Below, piece after piece: positions 25,230 through 32,718 of a DNA stretch of 64,000 nucleotides; position 1 is the stretch's first letter; each line of letters opens with the position of its first letter. The notes beneath the pieces are model-generated. The model was not told where the DNA came from and made no database searches. It saw nothing but the letters and a program-made list of their open reading frames with translations. Source of the stretch: Sinomonas atrocyanea (GTDB lineage: Bacteria; Actinomycetota; Actinomycetes; Actinomycetales; Micrococcaceae); NCBI RefSeq assembly GCF_001577305.1, contig NZ_CP014518.1, forward strand, positions 1,116,001 through 1,180,000. The letters run 5' to 3'. Both the position numbers and the translations under genes were made by a program.

Positions 25230-25640
25230 GTGGAATCCCGGATCGTCGTCTCGGCCGTCTGCGTCTTCGCGCACGACGGGCGTCTCCTCACCGTCCGCAA
25301 GCGCGGCACCGATCGCTTCATGCATCCGGGTGGGAAGCCTGAGGCGGGCGAATCCGCCGCCGACGCCGCGAGCCGCGAGCTCGAGGAGGAGGTGGGGATC
25401 GTCGTCGGCCCCGGAGCCCTCGAGCCCGTGGGCACCTGGATCGCGCGCGCGGCGAACGAGGCCGGCATGGACATCGAGGCCACCGTGTTCGCGGCCCCCG
25501 GGACCTACGATCCGGGCGCCGTGCACGCCGCGGCCGAGATCGCCGAGCTGCGCTGGATCGATCCGGCGGCGGAACCCGGGCCGGACCTCGCCCCGCTCCT
25601 GACCGACCACGTGCTGCCGCTCCTTGCGCGGCGCCCCTGA
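25230..25640 (+). CDS. NUDIX hydrolase
   Basis: 136-aa pyrophosphohydrolase of nucleoside diphosphates linked to other groups. The NUDIX box is complete: GKPEAGESAADAASRELEEE followed by VGI, with the metal-binding R-E-x2-E-E. GTG start 10 nt after the ABC gene. The LRWIDPAA segment downstream is typical of small housekeeping members. The substrate cannot be predicted. Confidence 0.92.
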   Translation: MESRIVVSAVCVFAHDGRLLTVRKRGTDRFMHPGGKPEAGESAADAASRELEEEVGIVVGPGALEPVGTWIARAANEAGMDIEATVFAAPGTYDPGAVHAAAEIAELRWIDPAAEPGPDLAPLLTDHVLPLLARRP

Positions 25641-25745
25641 CGGCCACCCCTTCTCTGGGAGCCAGGTGGGAAGTCTGTGAACCCCCGGTGAACAGTGGGC
25701 AAAACCGCCCCTGACCGCTGCTACTGCACGGTAACTTGGTGGGCC

Positions 25746-27029
25746 GTGACCACCTCCCGCCGCAGTTTCCTCACGGCAGCCTCCTTCGCAGCCCTCGGCG
25801 CCGCAGCCCTCACCGGTGCCGCCGCGCCGGCCTCGACCCGGAGCCTCGCCCCTGCAGCCCTGCCCGCCGATCCCAGCACCGCCGGGATCGACCACATCAT
25901 CGTGGTGATGATGGAGAACCGCTCGTTCGACCACTTCCTCGGCTGGCTCCCCGGCGCCAACGGGAAGCAGGGCGGCCTCACCTACACCGACCGCTACGGC
26001 GTCCCCCACTCGACGCACCACCTCACGGACTTCCAGGGGTGCAGGCACCCCGACCCCGACCACTCCCAAGAGGGCGGGCTCATCGAGTACAACAACGGCA
26101 AGTGCGACGGCTGGCTGCGCGCCGGGGACAATGACGAGTTCGCGATCGGGTACTACACCGACGCCGACCTCGCGTTCTTTGCCCAGGCCGCGCCGGGCTG
26201 GACCGTGTGCGACAACTACTACGCCGCCGTCATGGCCGAGACCTACCCGAACCGGTTCTACCAGCACTCGGCGCAGACGGACCGCATCCACAACTCGACC
26301 GCCAACGCGACGATCCCCACGATCTGGGACCGCCTCGCCGCAGCGGGGGTGAGCGGGAAGTACTACTACTCCGACGTGCCGTTCGTGGCACTGTGGGGCA
26401 CCAAGTACCTGCCCATCTCCGCCCAGTACTCGGAGTTCCTCAGCGACTGCGCGGCCGGCACGCTGCCGTCGGTGAGCTTCGTGGACCCGCGGTTCACGGA
26501 CGAGAGCACCGGCACATCCGGCGACGACCACCCCCACGCGGACGTCCGCTCGGGCGAGCTCTTCCTCAACGAGATCTACAACGCCGTCACGAAGTCTCCG
26601 GCGTGGTCCCGCACCATGCTCGTGGTCAACTTCGACGAGTGGGGCGGCTTCTACGACCACGTGGCCCCGACCACCGCCCCGGACGTCAGCCCCACCACCG
26701 CGCTGCGCGGCTTCCGCGTCCCCGCCCTCGTCGTCTCGCCGTTCGCCCGCCGAGGCGCCATCGCCTCCGGCGCCTACGACCACACCTCGGTCCTCAAGGC
26801 CATCGAGTGGCGGTGGAACCTGCCGGCCCTCACCCCGCGCGACGCGAACGCCGCCAACATCGCCGAGGTCCTCGACTTCGCCTCGGCCCCGAACCTCAGT
26901 GCTCCGGCGTACACCGTCCCGCCGTTCGCGGCCGGCGCGCCCTGCACGCCCCTGCCCGGCGGCGACCCCGAAGACGAGTGGAAGCCCCTCAAGGACCGCG
27001 CCATCGCGGAAGGATGGAAGCTCTCATGA
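25746..27029 (+). CDS. Tat-exported phosphoesterase (phospholipase C/acid phosphatase family)
   Basis: 427 aa. The N-terminus TTSRRSFLTAASFAALGAAA is a twin-arginine signal. The body matches the phosphoesterase family that includes bacterial phospholipase C and acid phosphatase AcpA: HIIVVMMENRSFDHFLGW holds the catalytic metal-binding Glu-Asn and Ser, MAETYPNRFYQHS the next motif, NFDEWGGFYDHV the acidic metal ligands, and YDHTSVLKAIEWRW the C-terminal His motif. GTG start at 25746 gives the proper signal peptide. It is coupled by ATGA overlap to a second family member. The substrate may be phospholipid or another phosphate ester. Confidence 0.9.
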   Translation: MTTSRRSFLTAASFAALGAAALTGAAAPASTRSLAPAALPADPSTAGIDHIIVVMMENRSFDHFLGWLPGANGKQGGLTYTDRYGVPHSTHHLTDFQGCRHPDPDHSQEGGLIEYNNGKCDGWLRAGDNDEFAIGYYTDADLAFFAQAAPGWTVCDNYYAAVMAETYPNRFYQHSAQTDRIHNSTANATIPTIWDRLAAAGVSGKYYYSDVPFVALWGTKYLPISAQYSEFLSDCAAGTLPSVSFVDPRFTDESTGTSGDDHPHADVRSGELFLNEIYNAVTKSPAWSRTMLVVNFDEWGGFYDHVAPTTAPDVSPTTALRGFRVPALVVSPFARRGAIASGAYDHTSVLKAIEWRWNLPALTPRDANAANIAEVLDFASAPNLSAPAYTVPPFAAGAPCTPLPGGDPEDEWKPLKDRAIAEGWKLS

Positions 27030-28192
27030 CCCGCAGATCCCTCGCCCCGGGCGCCCTCGCCGTCACCGCACGACGGCGGCCCCTCGCCGTCGTGCTCGCG
27101 GCTCTCGCCGTGCTGGTGCTCGCCGCCGTCGCCCTCGTGCGCGGGGGCGGAGGCCAGCCGGCCGAGGCCGCCGGATCGACCTCGCAGTACCTGCCCCCGA
27201 GCTCCCACGTGTTCGTCATCAACCTCGAGAACAAGGGCTATGACGAGACGTGGGGCCCGTCCTCGCAGGCGCCCTACCTTTCCCAGACCCTGCGCTCGCA
27301 GGGCGTCCTGCTCAACAGCTACTACGGGACCGGCCACAACTCGCTAGACAACTACGTCTCCGAGGTCTCGGGGCAGGGGCCGAACAGCCAGACCCAGGCG
27401 GACTGCCAGACGTATTCGCCGTTCGTCCAGACCGGCACGGCGGACCAGGGACAGGCGGTCGGCAGCGGGTGCGTGTACCCGTCCGGTGTGAAGACCATTG
27501 CGGACCAGCTCATCGCCGCGGGCAAGACCTGGAAGGGCTACATGGAGGACATGGGCACGCCCTGCCGCCACCCGCAGCTCGGCGCCGTCGACGACACCCA
27601 GAAGGCGCGGGTCGGGGACCAGTATGCGGCCCGCCACAACCCGTTCGTCTACTTCGCGGGCATCACCGGCTCACCGGACTGCGCGGCGGACGACGTCGAC
27701 CTGTCCGCCCTCAGCGGCGACCTCGCCTCGGCCTCGACCACCCCGGACGTCTCCTTCATCACCCCCAACCTGTGCCACGACGGGCACGACTCCCCGTGCG
27801 TCGACGGCCAGCCCGGTGGACTCGTCTCGGCCGATGCGTGGCTCAAGCAGTGGGTGCCCGTCATCACGGGGTCGCCCGCGTTCAAGCAGGACGGGGTCCT
27901 GGTCATCACGTTCGACGAATCGGACGGCCCGCAGCAGGACGCGAGCGCGTGCTGCGGCGAGGGGCCTGGTCCCAACGCCGCGCTCCCCGGCATCACGGGG
28001 CTGGGAGGCGGCCGCGTCGGGGCGCTCGTGCTCTCGCCGTTCACGGCCGGCGGCACGTGGTCCACGACGCCGTACAACCACTACAGCCTCCTCGCGAGCA
28101 TCGAGGACCTCAAGGGACTGCCCTACCTCGGGTACGCGGGCACCCCGGGTCTGAACCGCTTCGGGCTCGATGTGTACAACAAGGGGGTCTGA
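27026..28192 (+). CDS. Membrane-anchored phosphoesterase family protein
   Basis: 388 aa. An Arg-rich start and one transmembrane segment (LAVVLAALAVLVLAAVALV, about 22-40) anchor it outside the membrane. Phosphoesterase-family motifs are present but sparser than in the upstream gene: HVFVINLENKGYDETWG, SYYGTGHNSLDNYVS and VLVITFDESDG. Several Cys residues (CQTYSPF, CVYPSG, CRHPQL, CADDDV-like, CCGEG) suggest disulfides in the exported domain. It overlaps the upstream stop by 4 nt. The TGA stop falls within the first unit of a short tandem repeat. Confidence 0.85.
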   Translation: MTRRSLAPGALAVTARRRPLAVVLAALAVLVLAAVALVRGGGGQPAEAAGSTSQYLPPSSHVFVINLENKGYDETWGPSSQAPYLSQTLRSQGVLLNSYYGTGHNSLDNYVSEVSGQGPNSQTQADCQTYSPFVQTGTADQGQAVGSGCVYPSGVKTIADQLIAAGKTWKGYMEDMGTPCRHPQLGAVDDTQKARVGDQYAARHNPFVYFAGITGSPDCAADDVDLSALSGDLASASTTPDVSFITPNLCHDGHDSPCVDGQPGGLVSADAWLKQWVPVITGSPAFKQDGVLVITFDESDGPQQDASACCGEGPGPNAALPGITGLGGGRVGALVLSPFTAGGTWSTTPYNHYSLLASIEDLKGLPYLGYAGTPGLNRFGLDVYNKGV

Positions 28193-28248
28193 CCCCGGGT
28201 CGCTAGGGACGTGACCCCGGATGGGGTGAGACGTGACCCCGGGTCGCG
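28189..28248. repeat. Short tandem repeat, core GTGACCCCGGGTCG
   Basis: Three units of about 22 bp (cores at 28190, 28212 and 28234), the first overlapping the phosphoesterase stop codon. The core is the same as in the larger array at 40663-40817. The following G-rich stretch to 28270 shows no structure I can name. Confidence 0.75.
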
Positions 28249-28270
28249 GTGGGGGATCAGGGGCGGGGGG

Positions 28271-28714
28271 TCAGGGGCGGGGGAGCCGGCGGAGGACGCT
28301 CGTCAGGAGCAGGTCCTTCGCCGGCCCCTTGACGTCCCACGCGTAGCGAAGCTCGTCCGGGCCGATCGCCTCGTAGCGGACCCGGTAGTCGTCGGGGGAA
28401 CACCAGTGGGCGCCGTCGTCCGCGGAGCCGGTCAGGTCCACCGCATGGAACGGGCGCCCGTCGGGGAAGAAGACGTCCATGGTCCCCGCGTGGGCGCCCG
28501 GGCGCCAGAGGTACTCGCGCTCGGCCGGTCCCTCATGGGCACCCCAGCGGACGGTGCCCCGTTCGCGCTGCCGGAGTCCGCCGTCGTTCGTCGGCTCGAA
28601 CGCGACCGTGCCGGCGAAGCTGCCCCGTGCGCCCGAGGCCCGGTCCACGAGCTCGCGCTCCACGGCCCAGGACCCGAGGAGGTAGGCGCGCAGATCGGGG
28701 ACGGGATATGACAA
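28271..28714 (-). CDS. DUF6314-like protein
   Basis: 147-aa soluble protein, probably a small beta-barrel: alternating short strands with the blocks LLGSWAVERELVDRASG, GTVAFEP, EREYLWRP, VFFPDGRPFHAVDL and HWCSPDDYRVRYE, the pattern of the DUF6314 family, in which the gene is often found alone. It begins next to tRNA-Arg. Convergent with the phosphoesterase pair. Function unknown; a lipocalin-like ligand-binding fold is only a guess. Confidence 0.7.
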   Translation of the reverse strand: MSYPVPDLRAYLLGSWAVERELVDRASGARGSFAGTVAFEPTNDGGLRQRERGTVRWGAHEGPAEREYLWRPGAHAGTMDVFFPDGRPFHAVDLTGSADDGAHWCSPDDYRVRYEAIGPDELRYAWDVKGPAKDLLLTSVLRRLPRP

Positions 28715-28715
28715 G

Positions 28716-28789
28716 TGCCCCCGACCGGAATCGAACCGATGGCCTGCCCTTTAGGAGAGGGCCGCTCTATCCTACTGAGCTACGGGGGC
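28716..28789 (-). tRNA. tRNA-Arg (anticodon CCT)
   Basis: Folds as a complete cloverleaf on the minus strand: 7-bp acceptor stem GCCCCCG/CGGGGGC, D-arm GCTCAGTAGGATAGAGC, anticodon arm GCCCT-CTCCTAA-AGGGC giving anticodon CCT, and T-arm with GGTTCGATTCC. 74 nt, discriminator A at 28716; CCA is not encoded. Confidence 0.97.
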
Positions 28790-28877
28790 CGGCCCGGATC
28801 GCGCCGGGCACGCTGACAAGCATACCGGCTGGCGGGGCGCCCGCGCCGCACGCCGCGGTCGTGGCTAGGCTGGGCCC

Positions 28878-29747
28878 GTGGCAGCGGCAGAGGCATCGAC
28901 CGACCGGATCCGGCACTACCTGGGCGCGTGGTCGGCGGTGAGCGTCCTGCAGTTCTTCGCCGCGGAGGCGGCCACGATCGCCGGCTGGCGCGGCCCCGCC
29001 CCGTACAGCCGGCGGCTGAACTTCATCAGCGACCTCGGGCAGGTCAGCTGCGGCCTCCACGGCACCCGCGAGATCTGTTCGCCGCTGCACGCGCTCATGG
29101 ACGTCTCCTTCGTCCTCCAGGGCGTGGGGATGGTGATCGCGGCGCTGCTCATCACCTCGGCCGTGCTCCGCGTCGCCGCCCAGGACCGGGCCGTCCTCGC
29201 CCAGGCGCGGCTCTCCCGCGCCCTCGTGGCGCGCGCGCCGAGGACGGCGCGCCCATCGCGCGCCGCGGGACGTGCACGCACGACGCCGGCCGCCGCCGCC
29301 CGCGGGAGCCTCGCCGCGGCGATCCGGTCGGGCCACCCGGCGGTCGCCGTGCCCTGGGCGGCGACGCTCGCGGTGCGGATCCTCCTCGGGCTCGCCGGCA
29401 CGGGGGTGGCGGTCGTGGGACTCGTCCCGCAGGACTCCATCGAGGCCGTGCACCTGGTCGCGGCGGGCGCCTACTTCGTGGGCGGCTCGCTCGCGCTGGT
29501 GGTGCTCGGCCTGCTGTGGATCGGGCGCTCCGCGGCGGCGTGGCCCGTGCTGCTGTGCGGCGGCGCCTCGTTCGTCGCGACGCTCGTGGGCGGGGCCGTC
29601 CGCCTCCACGTCCCCGAGCCGGGGACCCTCGAGCGGTTCATGGGCTACCCCATCACGGTGGGCATCGCCCTGGTGGGCGCGGTCATCGCGTACCGTCTCG
29701 GCGTGCCGGCCCGGCAGGCCCGCGCCCTGCGCCGCGTGCGCGCCTGA
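28878..29747 (+). CDS. DUF998-family membrane protein
   Basis: 289-aa membrane protein with about six predicted helices. Recognisable DUF998 stretches are YSRRLNFISDLGQ near the N-terminus (the family's conserved N-x-I-S-D-L-G) and the mid-protein helix pair GLAGTGVAVVGLVPQDS followed by HLVAAGAYFVGGSLALVVLG. A basic Ala/Arg insertion (about 118-150) is longer than usual. GTG start at 28878. Single gene; it converges on the next membrane protein. Function unknown. Confidence 0.8.
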   Translation: MAAAEASTDRIRHYLGAWSAVSVLQFFAAEAATIAGWRGPAPYSRRLNFISDLGQVSCGLHGTREICSPLHALMDVSFVLQGVGMVIAALLITSAVLRVAAQDRAVLAQARLSRALVARAPRTARPSRAAGRARTTPAAAARGSLAAAIRSGHPAVAVPWAATLAVRILLGLAGTGVAVVGLVPQDSIEAVHLVAAGAYFVGGSLALVVLGLLWIGRSAAAWPVLLCGGASFVATLVGGAVRLHVPEPGTLERFMGYPITVGIALVGAVIAYRLGVPARQARALRRVRA

Positions 29748-29777
29748 GCCCGGGCCGCGCCCCCGACGTGCGGGGCG

Positions 29778-30422
29778 TCAGGCGCCCGAGGCGCGCTCCG
29801 GCGTCGTGCGCCTGCGGCGCGCGGCGAGCACCGCGGCCCCGGCACCGAGGAGGATGGCGAAGAGCAGCACCCAGCCCGCCACCACGAGGACCGAGGCGAG
29901 CACCGCGGCCCCGGCGTCCGCCCCGGGAGCGAGCGCGCTGTCCACCGCGATGTTGCCCCACAGCCGCACGATCGCGAACACGACCACCACGGCGAACGAG
30001 ACCCGCCGCAGGACCTTGCCCTTCACCCACGTGCCGAAGACGAGCAGGAACGTGAAGCCGCTGATGAGCGGGAACAGCGTCCCGGCGGTCTTGTGCACGT
30101 AGCTGAGCTGGCCCCGGGCGGCGTCGTCCAGCGCTCCCTGCAGCCGGTGCGCGTAGTCCGGGGAGAACCCGCCCACGAGCGAGTCCGGCATGGCGAGGCC
30201 CCCCGAGAGCTGGGTCATCTGCGAGAGCGTGAGCAGGTGGTAGTACCAGAACATGAACACGCTGGCCACGAGGGCGGCGATGATGATCAGCCGTGCGTTG
30301 CCCTGGGCCTGCTCCGGCGTGCGCCGCGTGGTGGGGTTGGCGGGCAGGCCGGGGCGGGCACTCGGGGCGACGGCGGCGCGCTCGCCGTGCTTGCGGGCCC
30401 GCTGGGCAGGGGTCTTGGACAT
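29778..30422 (-). CDS. Membrane protein, function unknown
   Basis: 214 aa. A basic hydrophilic N-terminus of about 40 residues is followed by a transmembrane helix (ARLIIIAALVASVFMFWYYHL), an extracytoplasmic stretch (about 62-110), and three further helices (LFPLISGFTFLLVFGTWV, FAVVVVFAIVRLWG, VLASVLVVAGWVLLFAILLGAGAAVLA), then a basic tail. No family is recognised. The start ATG at 30422 is the first in-frame Met near the gene's promoter-proximal side; it is divergent from the IMPase gene. Confidence 0.7.
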   Translation of the reverse strand: MSKTPAQRARKHGERAAVAPSARPGLPANPTTRRTPEQAQGNARLIIIAALVASVFMFWYYHLLTLSQMTQLSGGLAMPDSLVGGFSPDYAHRLQGALDDAARGQLSYVHKTAGTLFPLISGFTFLLVFGTWVKGKVLRRVSFAVVVVFAIVRLWGNIAVDSALAPGADAGAAVLASVLVVAGWVLLFAILLGAGAAVLAARRRRTTPERASGA

Positions 30423-30513
30423 GGGTCCATTATCCGTCCCGCACGGCGGCGCCCCCGACCGCGGCCCCGCCGGGACAGCGGCCGGACGTGGGGCCCGCGG
30501 GTAGGCTGGGCGT

Positions 30514-31353
30514 GTGCCTGAGACCAGCGACATCGCCCGCACCCTGCCCGACCTCGACCCGGACCTGACCGACGCCGCACTGGCCGAGGCGCTCGTGCGC
30601 ACGGCCGGGACGCTCGCGCTCCAGATGCGGCGCGAGGGCCTCGAGGCCCAGCGGAAGTCCTCCGTCTCCGACATCGTGACCGCCGCGGACAAGGCCGCCG
30701 AGGCGTACATCCTCGCCCAGCTGCGCCGCTGCCGCCCCGAGGACGGGGTCTTCGGCGAGGAGGGCACCGACGTGCCGTCCTCCTCGGGCCGGACGTGGGT
30801 CGTGGACCCCGTGGACGGGACGTACAACTTCTTCGCCGGATCGAGCTACTGGTGCTCCGCCCTGGCCCTCCGTGGGCCGGCCTCGAGCGCGGACGCCGAC
30901 CCGGAGGCGCTCCTCGGCGCGATCTTCCAGCCCCAGGAGGACAAGCTCTGGATCGGCGGCGCCGGGGTCCCCGCCACGCTCAACGGCAATCCCCTCGAGG
31001 GGCCGGCCGACGCGCGCCTGGGCATGCTCGGGGTCGCGACGTCGATCCAGCCGCGCTGGCTCGAGCAGCCGCTCTCGGCGATGCCATGGCACGCCGCCGC
31101 CGTCCAGTCCGCCTCGATCCGCATCCTCGGCTCCGGCTCGTGCGACCTCGCCCGCGTGGCCCAGGGCGAGATCGGGGCGTGGTTCCAGCACTCGTGCCCG
31201 CAGTGGGACTGGCTCCCCGGCAAGGCGATCCTCACCGCTGCCGGCGGCACCACGGCGACCGTCGAGGTCAACGGGCTCACCTGGTTCGCGGCCGGAGGCG
31301 CGACGGCCGTCCGCGAGATCGTCTCGGCCCTGTCCTCGGCGCGGCTCGGCTGA
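30514..31353 (+). CDS. Inositol monophosphatase-family phosphatase (histidinol-phosphatase-like)
   Basis: 279-aa Mg-dependent phosphatase of the IMPase fold. Metal-binding motifs are intact: VSDIVTAADKAAE, FGEEGTD, WVVDPVDGTYNF and the C-terminal WDWLPGKAILTAAGG. Actinobacterial IMPase-like proteins include HisN, which dephosphorylates L-histidinol phosphate; the overall length is compatible but no his genes are nearby, so inositol-phosphate or other substrates remain possible. GTG start. It is followed by three small-protein genes in the same direction. Confidence 0.9.
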   Translation: MPETSDIARTLPDLDPDLTDAALAEALVRTAGTLALQMRREGLEAQRKSSVSDIVTAADKAAEAYILAQLRRCRPEDGVFGEEGTDVPSSSGRTWVVDPVDGTYNFFAGSSYWCSALALRGPASSADADPEALLGAIFQPQEDKLWIGGAGVPATLNGNPLEGPADARLGMLGVATSIQPRWLEQPLSAMPWHAAAVQSASIRILGSGSCDLARVAQGEIGAWFQHSCPQWDWLPGKAILTAAGGTTATVEVNGLTWFAAGGATAVREIVSALSSARLG

Positions 31354-31495
31354 GGCGCCCCTCCGGGGGACTCCAGACGGGCCGGCGGCGCCCTTGACCC
31401 CGCACCGGCCCGGTGCTGTGCTGGACTGAGCCAGAGGCCGGAAACGGTCCTGGGAGCGGGCCGGTCCCGCCAGACGAGGCGCACGGAGGATAACC

Positions 31496-31708
31496 ATGGC
31501 CAGCATCGACAACCAGGATCCGGCACGCAGCCTCAGCGAGGAGGAGGACCCCTCGCTGGACTTCTCCGTCGAGCCCGACGAGAAGGTCTGGGACGAGGAG
31601 GACGGCCTGATCGACGCCGAGGACGTGGTGGTCGAACCGGGCCCGGCCGACGTCCCGGAGGCGGACCCGGCCGACGTCGCGGAGCAGCACCGCGGCCTGG
31701 ACGAGTAG
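31496..31708 (+). CDS. Small acidic protein, function unknown
   Basis: 70 residues, of which nearly 40 percent are Asp or Glu, with repeated motifs such as SEEEDPSLDFSVEPDEKVWD and GPADVPEADPADVAEQ. No predicted membrane or folded core. Similar short acidic actinobacterial proteins exist without assigned roles. GGAGG precedes the ATG, and codon use matches the neighbours, so I regard it as a real gene. Confidence 0.6.
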   Translation: MASIDNQDPARSLSEEEDPSLDFSVEPDEKVWDEEDGLIDAEDVVVEPGPADVPEADPADVAEQHRGLDE

Positions 31709-31844
31709 GGGCCGGACGCCGGGGCACTCCGTTGCCGCGGCAGGCGCCGCGGCGGAGAATGGTCGTAGGACAGGGGCGGACGTCGTCGAAGGATCCGCCG
31801 GAGCTTCGCGCCCGCCGCCGGCCCGCCGGGAAGTAGGTCCTGCC

Positions 31845-32354
31845 ATGTTCGAGTACTTCTCCGAAGCCCACGAGCTCTTCGTGTACCGCCTGGGAATCGC
31901 CCGCGGAACAAGCCGCCGCTCGATCGTCACGTTGGGAGTCCTCGAGCAGGAGTCGCAGCGGCGCGAGGTCGCGGCCCTCATGCTCGACCTCAGCGAGGAG
32001 GCAAGGCTGCATGCGGCCGTCCTCGAGGACTGCTTCGCCGAGCTCGAGCGCAACGTCGCCGTCCCCCCGGGGCACGCCGCCGACGGGCTCGACAAGGAGG
32101 CGCACGCGATCCTGCGCAAGACGGCCGACGGCATCAAGGACCTCGCGGTCCTGCCGCTCGCCCTCGAGGTGCTCTACAGCGCGATCGCCGTGTACGAGCC
32201 GCTGACCGTCTACGCACGGGAGTGGATCAGTGCGCACCTCGCCGACCAGCTGGAGAAGTGCCTCATCGAGCAGCTCGCCTCGCGCAACCGCGTCCTCGAG
32301 CTCATGCGGGAGGTCTTCGCCAGCGCGGAGACCGTCCAAGCCAAGACGGACTGA
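31845..32354 (+). CDS. Ferritin-like helical protein (DUF892/YciF-like)
   Basis: 169 aa, all-helical, with spaced Glu and His residues in helices (EYFSEAHELFVYRLG, EQESQRREVAALMLDLSEE, ARLHAAVLEDCFAELE, LAVLPLALEVLYSAIAVYE). The layout suggests a four-helix bundle of the DUF892/ferritin-like group, proteins linked with stress responses. This assignment is tentative because a full diiron ligand set cannot be verified by eye. The gene lies between a small acidic protein gene and another small protein gene in the same orientation. Confidence 0.55.
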   Translation: MFEYFSEAHELFVYRLGIARGTSRRSIVTLGVLEQESQRREVAALMLDLSEEARLHAAVLEDCFAELERNVAVPPGHAADGLDKEAHAILRKTADGIKDLAVLPLALEVLYSAIAVYEPLTVYAREWISAHLADQLEKCLIEQLASRNRVLELMREVFASAETVQAKTD

Positions 32355-32374
32355 GGCAGGAGGGAGGTGCGCAC

Positions 32375-32620
32375 ATGAACCACCACGAGCCGGGCCAGCA
32401 GGAGCCGGGCGCGCGCGAGAGCAGACCCGAGTCCTTCATGAGGACCATGGGCCGCCTGCGCGGGCTCTACGGGCCGGCCAACCGCCGGATCGCCACCGAG
32501 CCCGAGCGCCACGGCCACAATCCCGAGGACCTCAAGGAGGCGCGGGAGCTCGACGGGATCGACATCGAGACCGACAGCGAGGGGCACCGCTACGGCGTAC
32601 GCCGCCCGAGCGGAGCCTGA
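32375..32620 (+). CDS. Small hydrophilic protein, function unknown
   Basis: 81 residues, hydrophilic, with a basic middle (FMRTMGRLRGLYGPANRR) and acidic end (ELDGIDIETDSEGHRYG). ATG follows a strong AGGAGGGAGG ribosome site by 6-7 nt, 20 nt after the upstream stop, so it is probably in the same transcript as the ferritin-like gene. No family recognised. Confidence 0.6.
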   Translation: MNHHEPGQQEPGARESRPESFMRTMGRLRGLYGPANRRIATEPERHGHNPEDLKEARELDGIDIETDSEGHRYGVRRPSGA

Positions 32621-32718
32621 GGGGCCAGGGTGTGGCCGGGGCGTCCATCGTCCCGGCCACGCCCGCGCCCTGGGCGGCCCCGAGAAGTGTCAGCCGCGCG
32701 GCCTAAAATAGAGGGATC

